64,000 bases of DNA. Origin: Leptotrichia hofstadii. Lineage in GTDB: Bacteria; Fusobacteriota; Fusobacteriia; Fusobacteriales; Leptotrichiaceae. The stretch's first letter is position 1. Every line of letters begins with the position of its first letter. Below the pieces are notes generated by a model, which was not told the origin of the DNA, searched no databases, and was given only the letters and a program-made list of their open reading frames with translations. Location: NCBI RefSeq assembly GCF_007990525.1, contig NZ_AP019823.1:930001-994000 (forward strand). The letters run 5' to 3'. Both the position numbers and the translations under genes were made by a program. Below, piece by piece: positions 33,335 to 42,306 of the stretch.

Positions 33335-34165
33335 ATGTCAAATATATTTGAAAAAAAAGTCAGAATAAACGAATTGACAAACTTGAGAAAAGAACTTATG
33401 CAGCAGGGGAATGTTGTGGAAGAGGTTAAAGTATTAAAGGAATTAGCAGAACTTACAGAAGATGTTTTTGGTGAGGAAAGTGATGAAAATATTAAAATTT
33501 TGAATGAAGTTGGGGGGACTCTTAAATATGTTGGGGAGTTTGACACGGCGAAAGATGCTTTGCTGAAGGCACAAGGCTTTATTGAGAAAAAATATGGCAA
33601 GGACAGTATTCCGTATGCGACTTGCAGCCTGAACCTAGCTGAAGTTTACAGGTTTATGAAAAAATATGATGAAACTGAAGATATGTACCTTAATACCATG
33701 AAAATTTATGAAAGTAATAATTTGCAGAATGACTATGTTTATGCAAGCGTATGTAATAATTTGGCTTTATTTTATCAGGAACTTGAAAGATATGAGGAAG
33801 CGATTGAATTGCAGGAAAAAAGTCTGGAAGTATTGGAAAAAGTTGGAGAAAATCCTATCCAGTATGCAATTACGCTAAGTAACCTTGTACAGCCTTATTT
33901 GAAAGTGAAAAACAAGGAAAAAGCTGAAGAATACTTGCAAAAATCACTGGAACTAATCGAAAAGGAAGCTGGAAAAGCTCATAACTTGTATGCAGCAGTC
34001 CTTAACAATATGGCGACTTTTTATTTTGCAGAAAATGAATACGAAAAAGCATTGGAATTATTTGAGGAAAGTGCTGAAATTTGTGAAAAGACGTTTGGTA
34101 AAGAAAGTAATAACTACAAAAATATTTTGGAAAATATTGAAATTGTGAAGGAAAAAATGGTTTAA
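33335..34165 (+). CDS. Tetratricopeptide-repeat protein
   Basis: This 276-residue protein is built almost wholly of about six TPR units of the 42-residue (kinesin-light-chain-like) kind. Examples are YATCSLNLAEVYRFMKKYDE, VYASVCNNLALFYQELERYE and NLYAAVLNNMATFYFAENEY. There is no enzyme domain, signal peptide or membrane segment, so it is a cytoplasmic scaffold or sensor. AAAGGAG precedes the ATG. The DUF4037 gene starts 22 bp later, so the two are surely cotranscribed. TPR proteins often accompany or are fused to DUF4037/DUF4125 proteins; their joint task is unknown. Confidence 0.88.
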   Translation: MSNIFEKKVRINELTNLRKELMQQGNVVEEVKVLKELAELTEDVFGEESDENIKILNEVGGTLKYVGEFDTAKDALLKAQGFIEKKYGKDSIPYATCSLNLAEVYRFMKKYDETEDMYLNTMKIYESNNLQNDYVYASVCNNLALFYQELERYEEAIELQEKSLEVLEKVGENPIQYAITLSNLVQPYLKVKNKEKAEEYLQKSLELIEKEAGKAHNLYAAVLNNMATFYFAENEYEKALELFEESAEICEKTFGKESNNYKNILENIEIVKEKMV

Positions 34166-34187
34166 ATTTTTGGAATAAGGAGAAAAA

Positions 34188-35141
34188 ATGGATTCAAATA
34201 AAATAAAAGGACTGGAACTTTCAAAAAGATATTTTGAAGAAATTTATCTTCCAGTTATAAAAAGTGAATTTCCAGAAGTTTTTGAAAAAATGGCGGCTGG
34301 ACTTGCGGGAGAAGGTTCAGAATGTTTTGGGTTTGATGATGAAATTTCGCAGGATCACGATTTTGGGCCGTCCTGCTGTATTTGGCTGAGTCCAGAAGAT
34401 TATGAAAAATATGGACTAAATTTGCAGAAAAGGCTTAATGAATTGCCAAAGGAGTTTTTGGGCTTTAGAGCATTAAATGCGAGCGAGTTTGGAGATGGAC
34501 GGCGTGGTGTCCTTAATATGGATGACTGGTTTTTCAAGTTTTTGGGAGATGTGAAGGCACCTGAGAATTTGTATGATTGGCGGTTAATCCCAGAAGAATT
34601 GCTAGCAACGGCGGTTAATGGAGAAATTTTTATGGATAATTCAGGACAATTTACAAAGATTAGAAATGATTTGGAAAAATATTTTCCAGAAGATATACGG
34701 CTTAATAAAATTGCCACAAGATGTATGAAAATGGCACAATCTGGGCAGTATAACTATTTACGATGTATGAAAAGAAATGAAATTGTGGCAGCAAGGCTGG
34801 CGGAAACTGAGTTTATAAATGAAGCGATACATATAATTTTTTTATTGAATAAAAAATATAAACTTTTTTACAAATGGATGCCAAGAGCTTTAAAAAATTT
34901 GAAAATTTTGGGAGAAAAAACGTATTTTTTAATTGAAGAGCTAGTAAAATTACCAGTTAGTGCGGTTAATAGAAAATTTCAAATTATTGAAGAAATAAGT
35001 GCCGATGTAATTTTGGAAATGAAAAATCAAAATATTGTTCCAAGACAATTAACAAGCGACTTTTTACAGGATTATGGGCCTTTTGTGCAAAATAAAATTG
35101 AAGATGAGAAATTAAGAAACTGGAATCCTGCGATGGATTAA
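34188..35141 (+). CDS. DUF4037 family protein, nucleotidyltransferase-like
   Basis: This 317-residue protein has an N-terminal nucleotidyltransferase-type motif, GEGSECFGFDDEISQDHDFG, that is, a GS pair, 11 residues, then DHD. A helical C-terminal domain (about residues 170-310) matches what I recall of DUF4037. If active it would transfer a nucleotide to an unknown target. AAGGAG precedes the ATG. It is second in a four-gene operon between the TPR protein and DUF4125. The window holds another nucleotidyltransferase at 27054, but the two differ clearly in motif spacing and length. Confidence 0.78.
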   Translation: MDSNKIKGLELSKRYFEEIYLPVIKSEFPEVFEKMAAGLAGEGSECFGFDDEISQDHDFGPSCCIWLSPEDYEKYGLNLQKRLNELPKEFLGFRALNASEFGDGRRGVLNMDDWFFKFLGDVKAPENLYDWRLIPEELLATAVNGEIFMDNSGQFTKIRNDLEKYFPEDIRLNKIATRCMKMAQSGQYNYLRCMKRNEIVAARLAETEFINEAIHIIFLLNKKYKLFYKWMPRALKNLKILGEKTYFLIEELVKLPVSAVNRKFQIIEEISADVILEMKNQNIVPRQLTSDFLQDYGPFVQNKIEDEKLRNWNPAMD

Positions 35142-35208
35142 AATAGAAAATTTAAAAAACAATCAACAAAATTAAAGAATATTGGATTTTAAAATAGGAG
35201 AATTGAAA

Positions 35209-35832
35209 ATGGAAAGAGAAATTAGCAAAAAAGAAAGTTTTATTAGACAAATTTTAAAAAGGGAATGGGAATTTTTTCAAAATGTGCATCATACGGAAGG
35301 AAGAGCAGAATGTCAGGATAATCCTCAGGAATTTGAGATTATGAGAAGAAGCCAATGGGAAACATTGCCTGATGAAATTCTGGAAAGTTATCTGGAAGAC
35401 TTGATTTTGGCAAAACATCGTGGTGAAAACATTGTTCAGGACAAATATGCCAGAATGATGAAATACAGTTCTCCAAAAGAATACGAAATTATTAAGGAGT
35501 ATTTGCCTAAAATTTCACAAGAAAAGGAAGAATTGGTACAAAAAATAGTAGAAATTTATTTGCATTGGGAAGAAGAAATAATAAAAAAATATCCAAAAGT
35601 TACTTCAAAAGGGCGTCCTTTATACTCAAAATACGACACACCAAACTATACTTCAATTGAAACTTACTTGAAGGGAGAATTATCATCATATTCAGTAAAA
35701 ACATTGAAATTATATTATGAGTATATTCAGAGCTGTGTTACAAATAACATAAACTTAGCAGAAAATAATTTGGAAAATATTGTACTAGAAAAAGGATATA
35801 GCTCTATCGAGGAAGCAGAGAAAAGTTTGTAA
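35209..35832 (+). CDS. DUF4125 family protein
   Basis: This 207-residue protein is acidic and mostly helical. Its blocks are LKREWEFFQNVHHTEGRAEC, QDNPQEFEIMRRSQWETLP, EDLILAKHRGENIVQDKYAR and a C-terminal YYEYIQSCVTNNINLAENN. They match my memory of DUF4125, which is often beside DUF4037. No known function. The ATG at 35209 with TAGGAG is chosen over an in-frame TTG at 35182. Conserved His, Cys, Glu and Arg residues near the N-terminus could form an active site; that is speculation. Confidence 0.72.
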   Translation: MEREISKKESFIRQILKREWEFFQNVHHTEGRAECQDNPQEFEIMRRSQWETLPDEILESYLEDLILAKHRGENIVQDKYARMMKYSSPKEYEIIKEYLPKISQEKEELVQKIVEIYLHWEEEIIKKYPKVTSKGRPLYSKYDTPNYTSIETYLKGELSSYSVKTLKLYYEYIQSCVTNNINLAENNLENIVLEKGYSSIEEAEKSL

Positions 35833-35856
35833 ATTTATAAGTTGGAGGGAAGATAA

Positions 35857-36228
35857 ATGGCAAAAGTGAAGGAATTAATAGAACGTGGATTAGAATTATT
35901 TTCAAAAAATAGTGTAGGCAGACTAGAAAAGTTTTTTGAATCAGCAAAACAAGAAAATCTAGATATAAGTTCAATTGATAAAAAATATATGAAATTTAAA
36001 AGAACTAAAAAGAAAAAACGATTTACAACAATTTTTAATTATTTTACTTTCGGGTTTTCAGCAATAGGAAGAATGGCACACATGGCTTATGATGCCGAAA
36101 GAAAGGAAGAATTTAAAAATGAAAGAATGAAATTGCAAGGGGAAATAAAAGATGTGTTAGCGAATGAAAATATAGATGATAACTCTAGGGAGCTATTACA
36201 AATAATGGATTTCTATTTATATGATTAA
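35857..36228 (+). CDS. Small protein of unknown function ending the TPR/DUF4037/DUF4125 operon
   Basis: This 123-residue protein is highly charged, with a very basic patch (FKRTKKKKRF) near residue 50 next to a short semi-hydrophobic stretch (IFNYFTFGFSAIGRMAHMAY). That could associate with membrane or nucleic acid. It begins 24 bp after the DUF4125 gene with TTGGAGGGAAG before the ATG, so it belongs to the operon. A terminator follows at 36352. No family recognised. Confidence 0.68.
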   Translation: MAKVKELIERGLELFSKNSVGRLEKFFESAKQENLDISSIDKKYMKFKRTKKKKRFTTIFNYFTFGFSAIGRMAHMAYDAERKEEFKNERMKLQGEIKDVLANENIDDNSRELLQIMDFYLYD

Positions 36229-36351
36229 AACTACGAATCAGGTATACTGTCAAATCAAGTGAAACAAAAAGTAAAAATTAATTTTTAAAGTTTTTATGTT
36301 AAGATTAGAGTGTAAATAAAACAAAATTTAAATGACTAAAAAACTACGAAA

Positions 36352-36382
36352 AAATTCCTCTTCATTGAATGGGGATTTTTTT
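36352..36382 (+). terminator. Terminator of the TPR/DUF4037/DUF4125 operon
   Basis: ATTCCTCTTCA (36354-36364) pairs with TGAATGGGGAT (36366-36376), including G-T pairs, and is followed by about seven T residues. Confidence 0.7.
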
Positions 36383-36480
36383 ATTTGTAAAAAATATTTG
36401 ATTTTTTGAGAAAATGATGTATAATAATATTAATTAAAAATTAAATTTTGTATAAAAATAGTTTTTTAAAAGGGGGAAAA

Positions 36481-37026
36481 ATGAGAATAAAGGGGAATAA
36501 TGATGGGTTTACACTCATTGAGGTTTTGTTATACATTTCAATTATGGCGATTTTGTTTATGGTAGTTTCTGTGAATTTACAGAAACAGAGGCAGAATCAG
36601 GAGTTTGCAATTCAGAAGAGGAATATTAGCCAGTTTATTAGAAAAATTCAGCAGTATGCACAGCACAACAGGAAGGAATATGTGCTGGATTTTAAAATAT
36701 CTGAAAAAACAGCTTATTTTCTGGACGAAAAAAATGGGAAAAAGGATATTGTTGATAAAATGGAGATTTCCAAAAACTTATCTTATATGACAAATAATTC
36801 TAATAAAAATGCTGATTTTAGAAGACGTACCACAAATGAAGGGAATTTTGAAAAAGGATTTTCCGTTTATTTGCTGGATAAAAAGGGAGAAAAAATTTAT
36901 TACAGGATTTCTACAAACACAATAAATGCGGCAAAATATCCGATTATAAGTATTTACAGGGCTAAAAAGCCGATTAATCTTTCGGATGATTATTCAAAGG
37001 CTAATTTGTGGGAGGAGGAAATTTAG
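36481..37026 (+). CDS. Type IV prepilin-like protein
   Basis: This 181-residue protein has a type III (prepilin) signal. A short leader ends in Gly before FTLIEVLLYISIMAILFMVV, with the conserved Glu at mature position 5 and a following hydrophobic helix. The rest resembles pseudopilins of the GspH/FimT or ComG kind. It would be processed by a prepilin peptidase and join a pilus or pseudopilus. AAGGGGG precedes the ATG at 36481, preferred over 36448. Its stop codon abuts the comEC start, tying it to DNA uptake. Confidence 0.82.
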   Translation: MRIKGNNDGFTLIEVLLYISIMAILFMVVSVNLQKQRQNQEFAIQKRNISQFIRKIQQYAQHNRKEYVLDFKISEKTAYFLDEKNGKKDIVDKMEISKNLSYMTNNSNKNADFRRRTTNEGNFEKGFSVYLLDKKGEKIYYRISTNTINAAKYPIISIYRAKKPINLSDDYSKANLWEEEI

Positions 37027-38640
37027 ATGAAAAATGGGGGAAATTTTGAAAATAATGAGATAATTGAGGAAAGAAATAAAAAAATAGATTTTGAGAATAT
37101 AAAATTTCGTAAAATCGTGAAAAAATCTAATAAAAATGAAAATATAAAAAATTCTGGAAATACAAAAGTGAGTAAAAATAATGACAATAGTCAAACTCAA
37201 GAAAACGTAAATAAATTTGAAAATAAGGAATTTGACAAATATATTTTGGAAATGCAGAAATTCAGAGAAAAAGAAGCTAGAAAAAAATATATAAAATCTG
37301 AACTTTCACGCAGGAAACAAAATTTAGTAAAATTTTTTAATATGGAAATAGGAATTGAAGAAGTAAAAAGAACTTGGCAATTTGGAATTTTAATTTTGGC
37401 AGGAATTTTTTTGTTTGTGTTTTATCTGAATTTTGTTACTTTTAAGGGGGAACTTTCTGGAGAAAAGACATTTTATGTGAAGATTGATGGAAATCGTGGA
37501 AGTGTCCTGAAAGTTAATAATAAATATTTGAAAAGTCAGGCGAGCATTGAGAATAAGAAGGGGCTTGAATACGGATTTTACCTTATGCGGTACAAAATTA
37601 AAAAAGCTGTAAATAAAAATGGCAATATTAAGATTGAAGGGAAACTGCTGGGATATAAAGAATCACGATTAAATGGAGTCCGTAAATATATTTTGGAGAT
37701 TTTTGATAATTTGTTTATAACTGAAGAAAATTTGTATGCTTTTTCACGCGCTGCAGTTTTGGGAGAAAAGGCGGAGGTTTCTAAGGATATGAAGGATAAG
37801 TTTAAATATACAGGACTGGCTCATTTGATTGTAATTTCTGGGACTCATATAAGTCTGGTTGTGATTGGGATTGTGAAAATTTTGGATGGGCTGTCGCTAG
37901 GGTACAGGTTTAAGTATTTAATGGCACTTGCGGCACTTACTTTTTACTGTGCATTAATTGGATTCTCGCCAGGAATTTTGCGTGCCTATATTATGGGAGC
38001 AATGATGATTTTGGCAAGGATTTTATTTGAGCAGGAAGATAGTAAAAAATCTTTGTTAATATCGTTTATTGTTATAATTGTGCTAAATCCATATTCACTT
38101 TTTGATATTTCGATGCAGCTTTCATATGCAGCTGTTATAGCAATAATTTTTGTCAATCCTGAATTTAAGAAATTTTATGAAAAAAAGATTTTGGATAAAA
38201 TAAAAAACGAAGTATTGAAAAATACTGTAGATTTGATATTTTTAAGTTTAACAATACAAATTACGAGCATTCCTTTATTTTTGTATTATTTTGAAAAACT
38301 GCCATTATTTTCATTTTTACTAAACATTGTGGGAATACCGATTGGAACAGTTGTTATACAATGTTTATTTTTTGCAGTGCTTTTAAATATTTTTAAATTG
38401 TCTTTATTTAACAGTCTGATTGTTTTTGTTACAGAAATTATTTTTAAAGCTTTTGAAGGATTTATTTACGCTGGGAGCAAAATTCCGCTTTTACAGATTA
38501 GTATCAATGGAAAAGTACCGTTATGGACGATTTTTGCATATTATGGAATGTTATTTTTTATAATATTTTTTGTAATGCCCTTGTTTACTGCAAAAATTGA
38601 TATATACTCAAGTTCTTTTAATACTGAAACAATAAAATAA
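37027..38640 (+). CDS. comEC: ComEC/Rec2-family competence channel protein
   Basis: This 537-residue protein has a charged Asn/Lys-rich cytoplasmic N-terminus (about 110 residues). A first membrane helix and an OB-like extracellular segment follow (about 150-205), then a Competence domain with many helices. Family motifs are TGLAHLIVISGTHISLVVIG and GFSPGILRAYIMGAMM. It forms the inner-membrane channel for single-stranded DNA in transformation. The metallo-beta-lactamase-like C-terminal domain of longer ComEC proteins is absent, as in some other bacteria. It begins directly after the prepilin-like gene, so translation is coupled. Confidence 0.88.
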   Translation: MKNGGNFENNEIIEERNKKIDFENIKFRKIVKKSNKNENIKNSGNTKVSKNNDNSQTQENVNKFENKEFDKYILEMQKFREKEARKKYIKSELSRRKQNLVKFFNMEIGIEEVKRTWQFGILILAGIFLFVFYLNFVTFKGELSGEKTFYVKIDGNRGSVLKVNNKYLKSQASIENKKGLEYGFYLMRYKIKKAVNKNGNIKIEGKLLGYKESRLNGVRKYILEIFDNLFITEENLYAFSRAAVLGEKAEVSKDMKDKFKYTGLAHLIVISGTHISLVVIGIVKILDGLSLGYRFKYLMALAALTFYCALIGFSPGILRAYIMGAMMILARILFEQEDSKKSLLISFIVIIVLNPYSLFDISMQLSYAAVIAIIFVNPEFKKFYEKKILDKIKNEVLKNTVDLIFLSLTIQITSIPLFLYYFEKLPLFSFLLNIVGIPIGTVVIQCLFFAVLLNIFKLSLFNSLIVFVTEIIFKAFEGFIYAGSKIPLLQISINGKVPLWTIFAYYGMLFFIIFFVMPLFTAKIDIYSSSFNTETIK

Positions 38641-38773
38641 TTATAGAAATAGATTTAAGAATGTTATTAGCAGTATAAATGAAAATTATGATAATAAACA
38701 TATTTTATAAGTTCCTGTTTCGTGGTATAATGATATGATAAAAAAATAATAAAATTTGAAAGGAAGATAGAAT

Positions 38774-39109
38774 ATGAGTTTACCAAATTGTCCAAAATGC
38801 GGATCAGTATATGTTTATGAGGATGGAAATATGCTAGTTTGTCCAGAATGCTTTTATGAATGGACTGAAAATGGGGAAGAAAGCAGTGATGAAAACGTTG
38901 TAAAAGATTCAAACGGAAATATTTTACAGGATGGAGACAGCGTTACAATTATTAAGGATTTGAAAGTAAAAGGTGCATCGTCAGACTTGAAGAGAGGAAC
39001 AAAAGTTAAAAATATAAGATTAATTGATGATGGGATTCATAACATTGAGTGTAAAATAGACGGTTTTGGTGCAATGAAACTGAAATCGGAATTTGTTAAA
39101 AAAATATAA
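38774..39109 (+). CDS. yjdM: YjdM (PhnA) zinc-ribbon protein
   Basis: This 111-residue protein has an N-terminal zinc ribbon, [20 protein letters not shown] followed by PECFYEW (CxxC...CxxC). The C-terminal domain shows [20 protein letters not shown] and [18 protein letters not shown], typical of the family formerly called PhnA. Despite the name, a role in phosphonate use is not established; the biochemical function is unclear. AAAGGAAG precedes the ATG. The era gene starts 20 bp later. Confidence 0.92.
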   Translation: MSLPNCPKCGSVYVYEDGNMLVCPECFYEWTENGEESSDENVVKDSNGNILQDGDSVTIIKDLKVKGASSDLKRGTKVKNIRLIDDGIHNIECKIDGFGAMKLKSEFVKKI

Positions 39110-39129
39110 AAAATAGAATTGGAGAAAGA

Positions 39130-40014
39130 ATGAAATCAGGATTTATAACAATTGTTGGGCGTCCAAATGTTGGGAAGTCCACGCTTATGAATAAGCTTGT
39201 GAAAGAAAAAGTTGCGATTGTGTCGGATAAGGCTGGAACGACTAGGGATCAGATAAAAGGGATTGTAAATATTGGAGAAAATCAGTTTATATTTGTTGAT
39301 ACGCCAGGGATTCATAAACCTAAACATTTTCTTGGGGAACACATGACAAATGTGGCGTTAGAGGCACTTGAAAATGTGGATTTGATAATGTTTATGCTGG
39401 ATGGGACACAGGAAATTTCAACTGGGGATATGTTTGTTAATGAAAATGTGCGAAGTGTAAAGACACCAATTGTACTTGTTATTAACAAAATTGATAAAAT
39501 GTCGGATGAGGAAATTGAGGAAAAGAAAAAGGAAATTCGTGAAAAATTGGGAGAATTTGATGAGATAATAACTCTTACGGCGGAATATGCGATTGGAATT
39601 CATAAAATATTTGAAGTTGCCGAGAAATATTTGTCAAATGATGTATGGTTTTATCCAGAAGATTACTATACAGATTTACCAGTAAATAAAATTGTTGTGG
39701 AAACAGTCAGAGAAAAAATTTTACATCATACAAAAGATGAAATTCCGCATAGTGTAGCTGTGGAGATTATTAATGTGGAAACAAAGACTACAATTAGAAA
39801 ATATGATATAAATATTTATGTTGAAAGAGATAGCCAGAAAGGTATTGTTATTGGGAAAGATGGGGCTATGCTAAAAAAAATTGGGATAGAGGCTAGACGT
39901 GAAATTGAGCATTTAATTGATTTGAAGGTTAATTTGAAATTGTGGGTAAAAGTTAAGAAGAAATGGAGAAAGAATAAGAAATTTCTTGATGAAATGGGTT
40001 ATAAAATAAAATAA
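39130..40014 (+). CDS. era: GTPase Era
   Basis: This 294-residue protein has standard Era length. The G domain carries GRPNVGKST (G1), TTRDQ (G2), DTPGIHKP (G3) and NKIDK (G4). The C-terminal KH domain includes IVIGKDGAMLKKIGIEARRE, followed by LWVKVKKKWR. It binds the 3' end of 16S rRNA and assists 30S assembly. GGAGAAAG precedes the ATG. It follows yjdM closely and precedes uvrB by 175 bp. Confidence 0.96.
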   Translation: MKSGFITIVGRPNVGKSTLMNKLVKEKVAIVSDKAGTTRDQIKGIVNIGENQFIFVDTPGIHKPKHFLGEHMTNVALEALENVDLIMFMLDGTQEISTGDMFVNENVRSVKTPIVLVINKIDKMSDEEIEEKKKEIREKLGEFDEIITLTAEYAIGIHKIFEVAEKYLSNDVWFYPEDYYTDLPVNKIVVETVREKILHHTKDEIPHSVAVEIINVETKTTIRKYDINIYVERDSQKGIVIGKDGAMLKKIGIEARREIEHLIDLKVNLKLWVKVKKKWRKNKKFLDEMGYKIK

Positions 40015-40189
40015 CGGTTATTTTAGATTCTATTTGATTAATAACAATTTCTTTTAATTTTTATAAAAATTTTGCTTGGAAATACATATTTATGGGAGAA
40101 AGTAAAAATATGAGTTTAGATTTTGGCAATTAAGTTTAATATTTTAATAATAAAAGAGAATTTTGAAAAAAAGAAAGAGGAAAATAGAG

Positions 40190-42163
40190 ATGGATTTTAA
40201 AATACATTCAAAATTTAAGCCTACTGGAGATCAGCCTCAGGCTATTAAAAAGATTGTGGAAAACTTGGAAGATGGTATTACAGATCAGATTTTGCTTGGG
40301 GTTACGGGATCAGGAAAGACATTTACAGTTGCGAATGTTATTGAGAAAATAAATCGTCCAGCTTTGATAATGGCACCGAACAAAACGCTTGCAGCACAGC
40401 TTTATAATGAATATAAGCAGTTTTTTCCTGAAAATGCTGTTGAATATTTTGTATCTTATTACGATTATTACCAGCCTGAAGCATATATTATGCAGACTGA
40501 CACGTATATCGAAAAGGACTCTTCAATTAATGATGAAATCGATAAATTACGGCACGCGGCGACAGCGGCACTTTTGAATAGAAGAGATGTTATTATTGTG
40601 GCTTCGGTTTCGGCAATTTATGGATTGGGGTCGCCAGAGGCTTATAAAAAGAGATCGATTCCGATTGATGTGGAAACTGGGTTTGAGAGAAATGAGCTTA
40701 TAAAAAGGCTGATTTCACTTAGATACGAGAGAAATGACATTGCATTTGAGCGTGGAAAATTCCGTGTGAAAGGGGATATTCTTGATTTGCATCCATCTTA
40801 TCAGGATACAGGATACCGTTTTGAATTTTTTGGAGATGATTTGGAAAGCATTTCAGAGATTAATACGCTTACTGGACAGAAAATTAGAAATATAAAAAGA
40901 ATCACAATAATGCCTGCGACTCACTATTTGACAAATGAAGATACAAAAGTGATGTTTGAGGCAATAAAAAAGGAAATGGAAGAAAGAGTGCATTTTTTCC
41001 AGAAAGAGGGAAAACTGCTGGAAGCACAGAGAATTGAGCAAAGAACAAAATATGATTTGGAAATGATTGAGGAAATTGGGTATTGTAAAGGTGTGGAAAA
41101 CTATTCTAGATATTTGACAGGAAAGAGTGAAGGGGAAGCGCCTGATACGTTAATTGACTATTTTCCAGAGGATTTGGTTGTATTTCTGGATGAGTCGCAC
41201 ATTTCAGTTCCACAGATAAATGGAATGTATAAGGGAGATAGAGCAAGAAAGCAGTCTTTAATTGACAATGGATTTAGGCTTCCAAGTGCTTATGATAACC
41301 GTCCGTTAAAATTTGAGGAATTTTTTGGAAAAATCCCGCAAGTTGTGTATATTTCAGCCACTCCAAGCGATTATGAGCTGGAACATTCAAATGGTGAAGT
41401 TGTAGAGCAGCTTGTCCGTCCAACAGGAATTGTAGAGCCAAGTATCGACATTCGTGAAACAAAAAATCAAATTGATGACTTGATGGATGAAATAAAAACA
41501 AGAACAGCAAGAAAAGAACGGATTTTAGTTACAACCTTGACAAAAAAAATGGCAGAAGAACTGACAGATTACTATTTGGAATATGGAATAAAAGTAAAAT
41601 ATATGCACTCTGACATTGATACGCTAGAAAGAACAGAAATAATAAGAGGTTTGAGAAAAGGTGAATTTGATGTTCTGGTTGGAATAAACTTGCTGCGGGA
41701 AGGGCTGGATATTCCAGAAGTTTCATTAGTGGCAATTTTGGAAGCAGACAAGGAAGGGTATTTACGTTCGAGAAGATCTTTAATTCAGACAATGGGACGT
41801 GCCGCAAGAAACGTGGAAGGACATGTTATCCTGTATGCTGACAGAATAACAGGCTCCATGCAGGAAGCCATTGATGAGGTAAACAGACGGCGTGAAGTTC
41901 AGGAAAAATACAACTTGGAAAACAATATTAATCCAAAATCAATCGTAAGAGAAATTGCAGAGTCAATCGTAGACTATGAAATTGAAAAAGAAAATGAAGC
42001 GAACAAAGCAATCAAGCAGTATAAGAGCGAAAAAGACGTGGAAAAGGAAATTAAGAAACTTGATAAGCAAATTAAAAAACTGGCTGAAGAGCTTAATTTT
42101 GAGGAAGCTATTAAATTGAGGGATAAAATGAATGAATTGAAAAAGTTGTTAATTGAACTGTAA
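40190..42163 (+). CDS. uvrB: Excinuclease ABC subunit B
   Basis: This 657-residue protein has UvrB length. Walker A is LGVTGSGKTFT, the beta-hairpin is YYDYYQPEAYI, and the DEAD-like motif is VFLDESHISVPQ. QTMGRAARNVEG is helicase motif VI, and the C-terminal UVR motif is EELNFEEAIKLRDKM. With UvrA it verifies DNA damage and then positions UvrC for incision. The ATG at 40190 (MDFKIHSKF) fits the family N-terminus; an upstream TTG at 40163 would add nine basic residues. AGAGG lies 11 bases before the ATG. Confidence 0.96.
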   Translation: MDFKIHSKFKPTGDQPQAIKKIVENLEDGITDQILLGVTGSGKTFTVANVIEKINRPALIMAPNKTLAAQLYNEYKQFFPENAVEYFVSYYDYYQPEAYIMQTDTYIEKDSSINDEIDKLRHAATAALLNRRDVIIVASVSAIYGLGSPEAYKKRSIPIDVETGFERNELIKRLISLRYERNDIAFERGKFRVKGDILDLHPSYQDTGYRFEFFGDDLESISEINTLTGQKIRNIKRITIMPATHYLTNEDTKVMFEAIKKEMEERVHFFQKEGKLLEAQRIEQRTKYDLEMIEEIGYCKGVENYSRYLTGKSEGEAPDTLIDYFPEDLVVFLDESHISVPQINGMYKGDRARKQSLIDNGFRLPSAYDNRPLKFEEFFGKIPQVVYISATPSDYELEHSNGEVVEQLVRPTGIVEPSIDIRETKNQIDDLMDEIKTRTARKERILVTTLTKKMAEELTDYYLEYGIKVKYMHSDIDTLERTEIIRGLRKGEFDVLVGINLLREGLDIPEVSLVAILEADKEGYLRSRRSLIQTMGRAARNVEGHVILYADRITGSMQEAIDEVNRRREVQEKYNLENNINPKSIVREIAESIVDYEIEKENEANKAIKQYKSEKDVEKEIKKLDKQIKKLAEELNFEEAIKLRDKMNELKKLLIEL

Positions 42164-42190
42164 ATTATAAAAAATTAATTAAAAAAATGA

Positions 42191-42219
42191 TTGACAATTG
42201 AAAAATTCTATACTATAAT
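42191..42219 (+). promoter_or_regulatory. Consensus promoter of the Abi_2-associated RNA
   Basis: TTGACA (42191-42196), exactly 17 bp, TATAAT (42214-42219): both hexamers are perfect. Transcription should begin at about 42225-42226, starting the short RNA upstream of the Abi_2 gene. Confidence 0.85.
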
Positions 42220-42224
42220 ATGCA

Positions 42225-42295
42225 TAGAAAATAACTTGGTCAGATGTAATTTTATTACAGGACTATCTAATCCACTATGCGTAGTGGATTTTTTT
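42225..42295 (+). ncRNA. Short structured RNA upstream of an AbiD/AbiF-type gene
   Basis: The RNA is about 70 nt, bounded by a perfect promoter and a strong terminator. Inside, GGTC (42238-42241) can pair with GACT (42261-42264, one G-U). TGTAAT (42245-42250) pairs with ATTACA (42254-42259). The terminator helix follows. The ribosome site of the Abi_2 gene begins right after the T tract. Structured RNAs ending in an intrinsic terminator directly upstream of abiF genes have been described (abiF RNA motif). This layout fits, although I cannot run the covariance model. Confidence 0.7.
42270..42295 (+). terminator. Terminator ending the Abi_2-associated RNA
   Basis: ATCCACTA (42270-42277), loop TGCG, TAGTGGAT (42282-42289), then seven T residues (42289-42295). 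A perfect 8-bp stem. Confidence 0.88.
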
Positions 42296-42306
42296 GTGGA
42301 GGGGAA

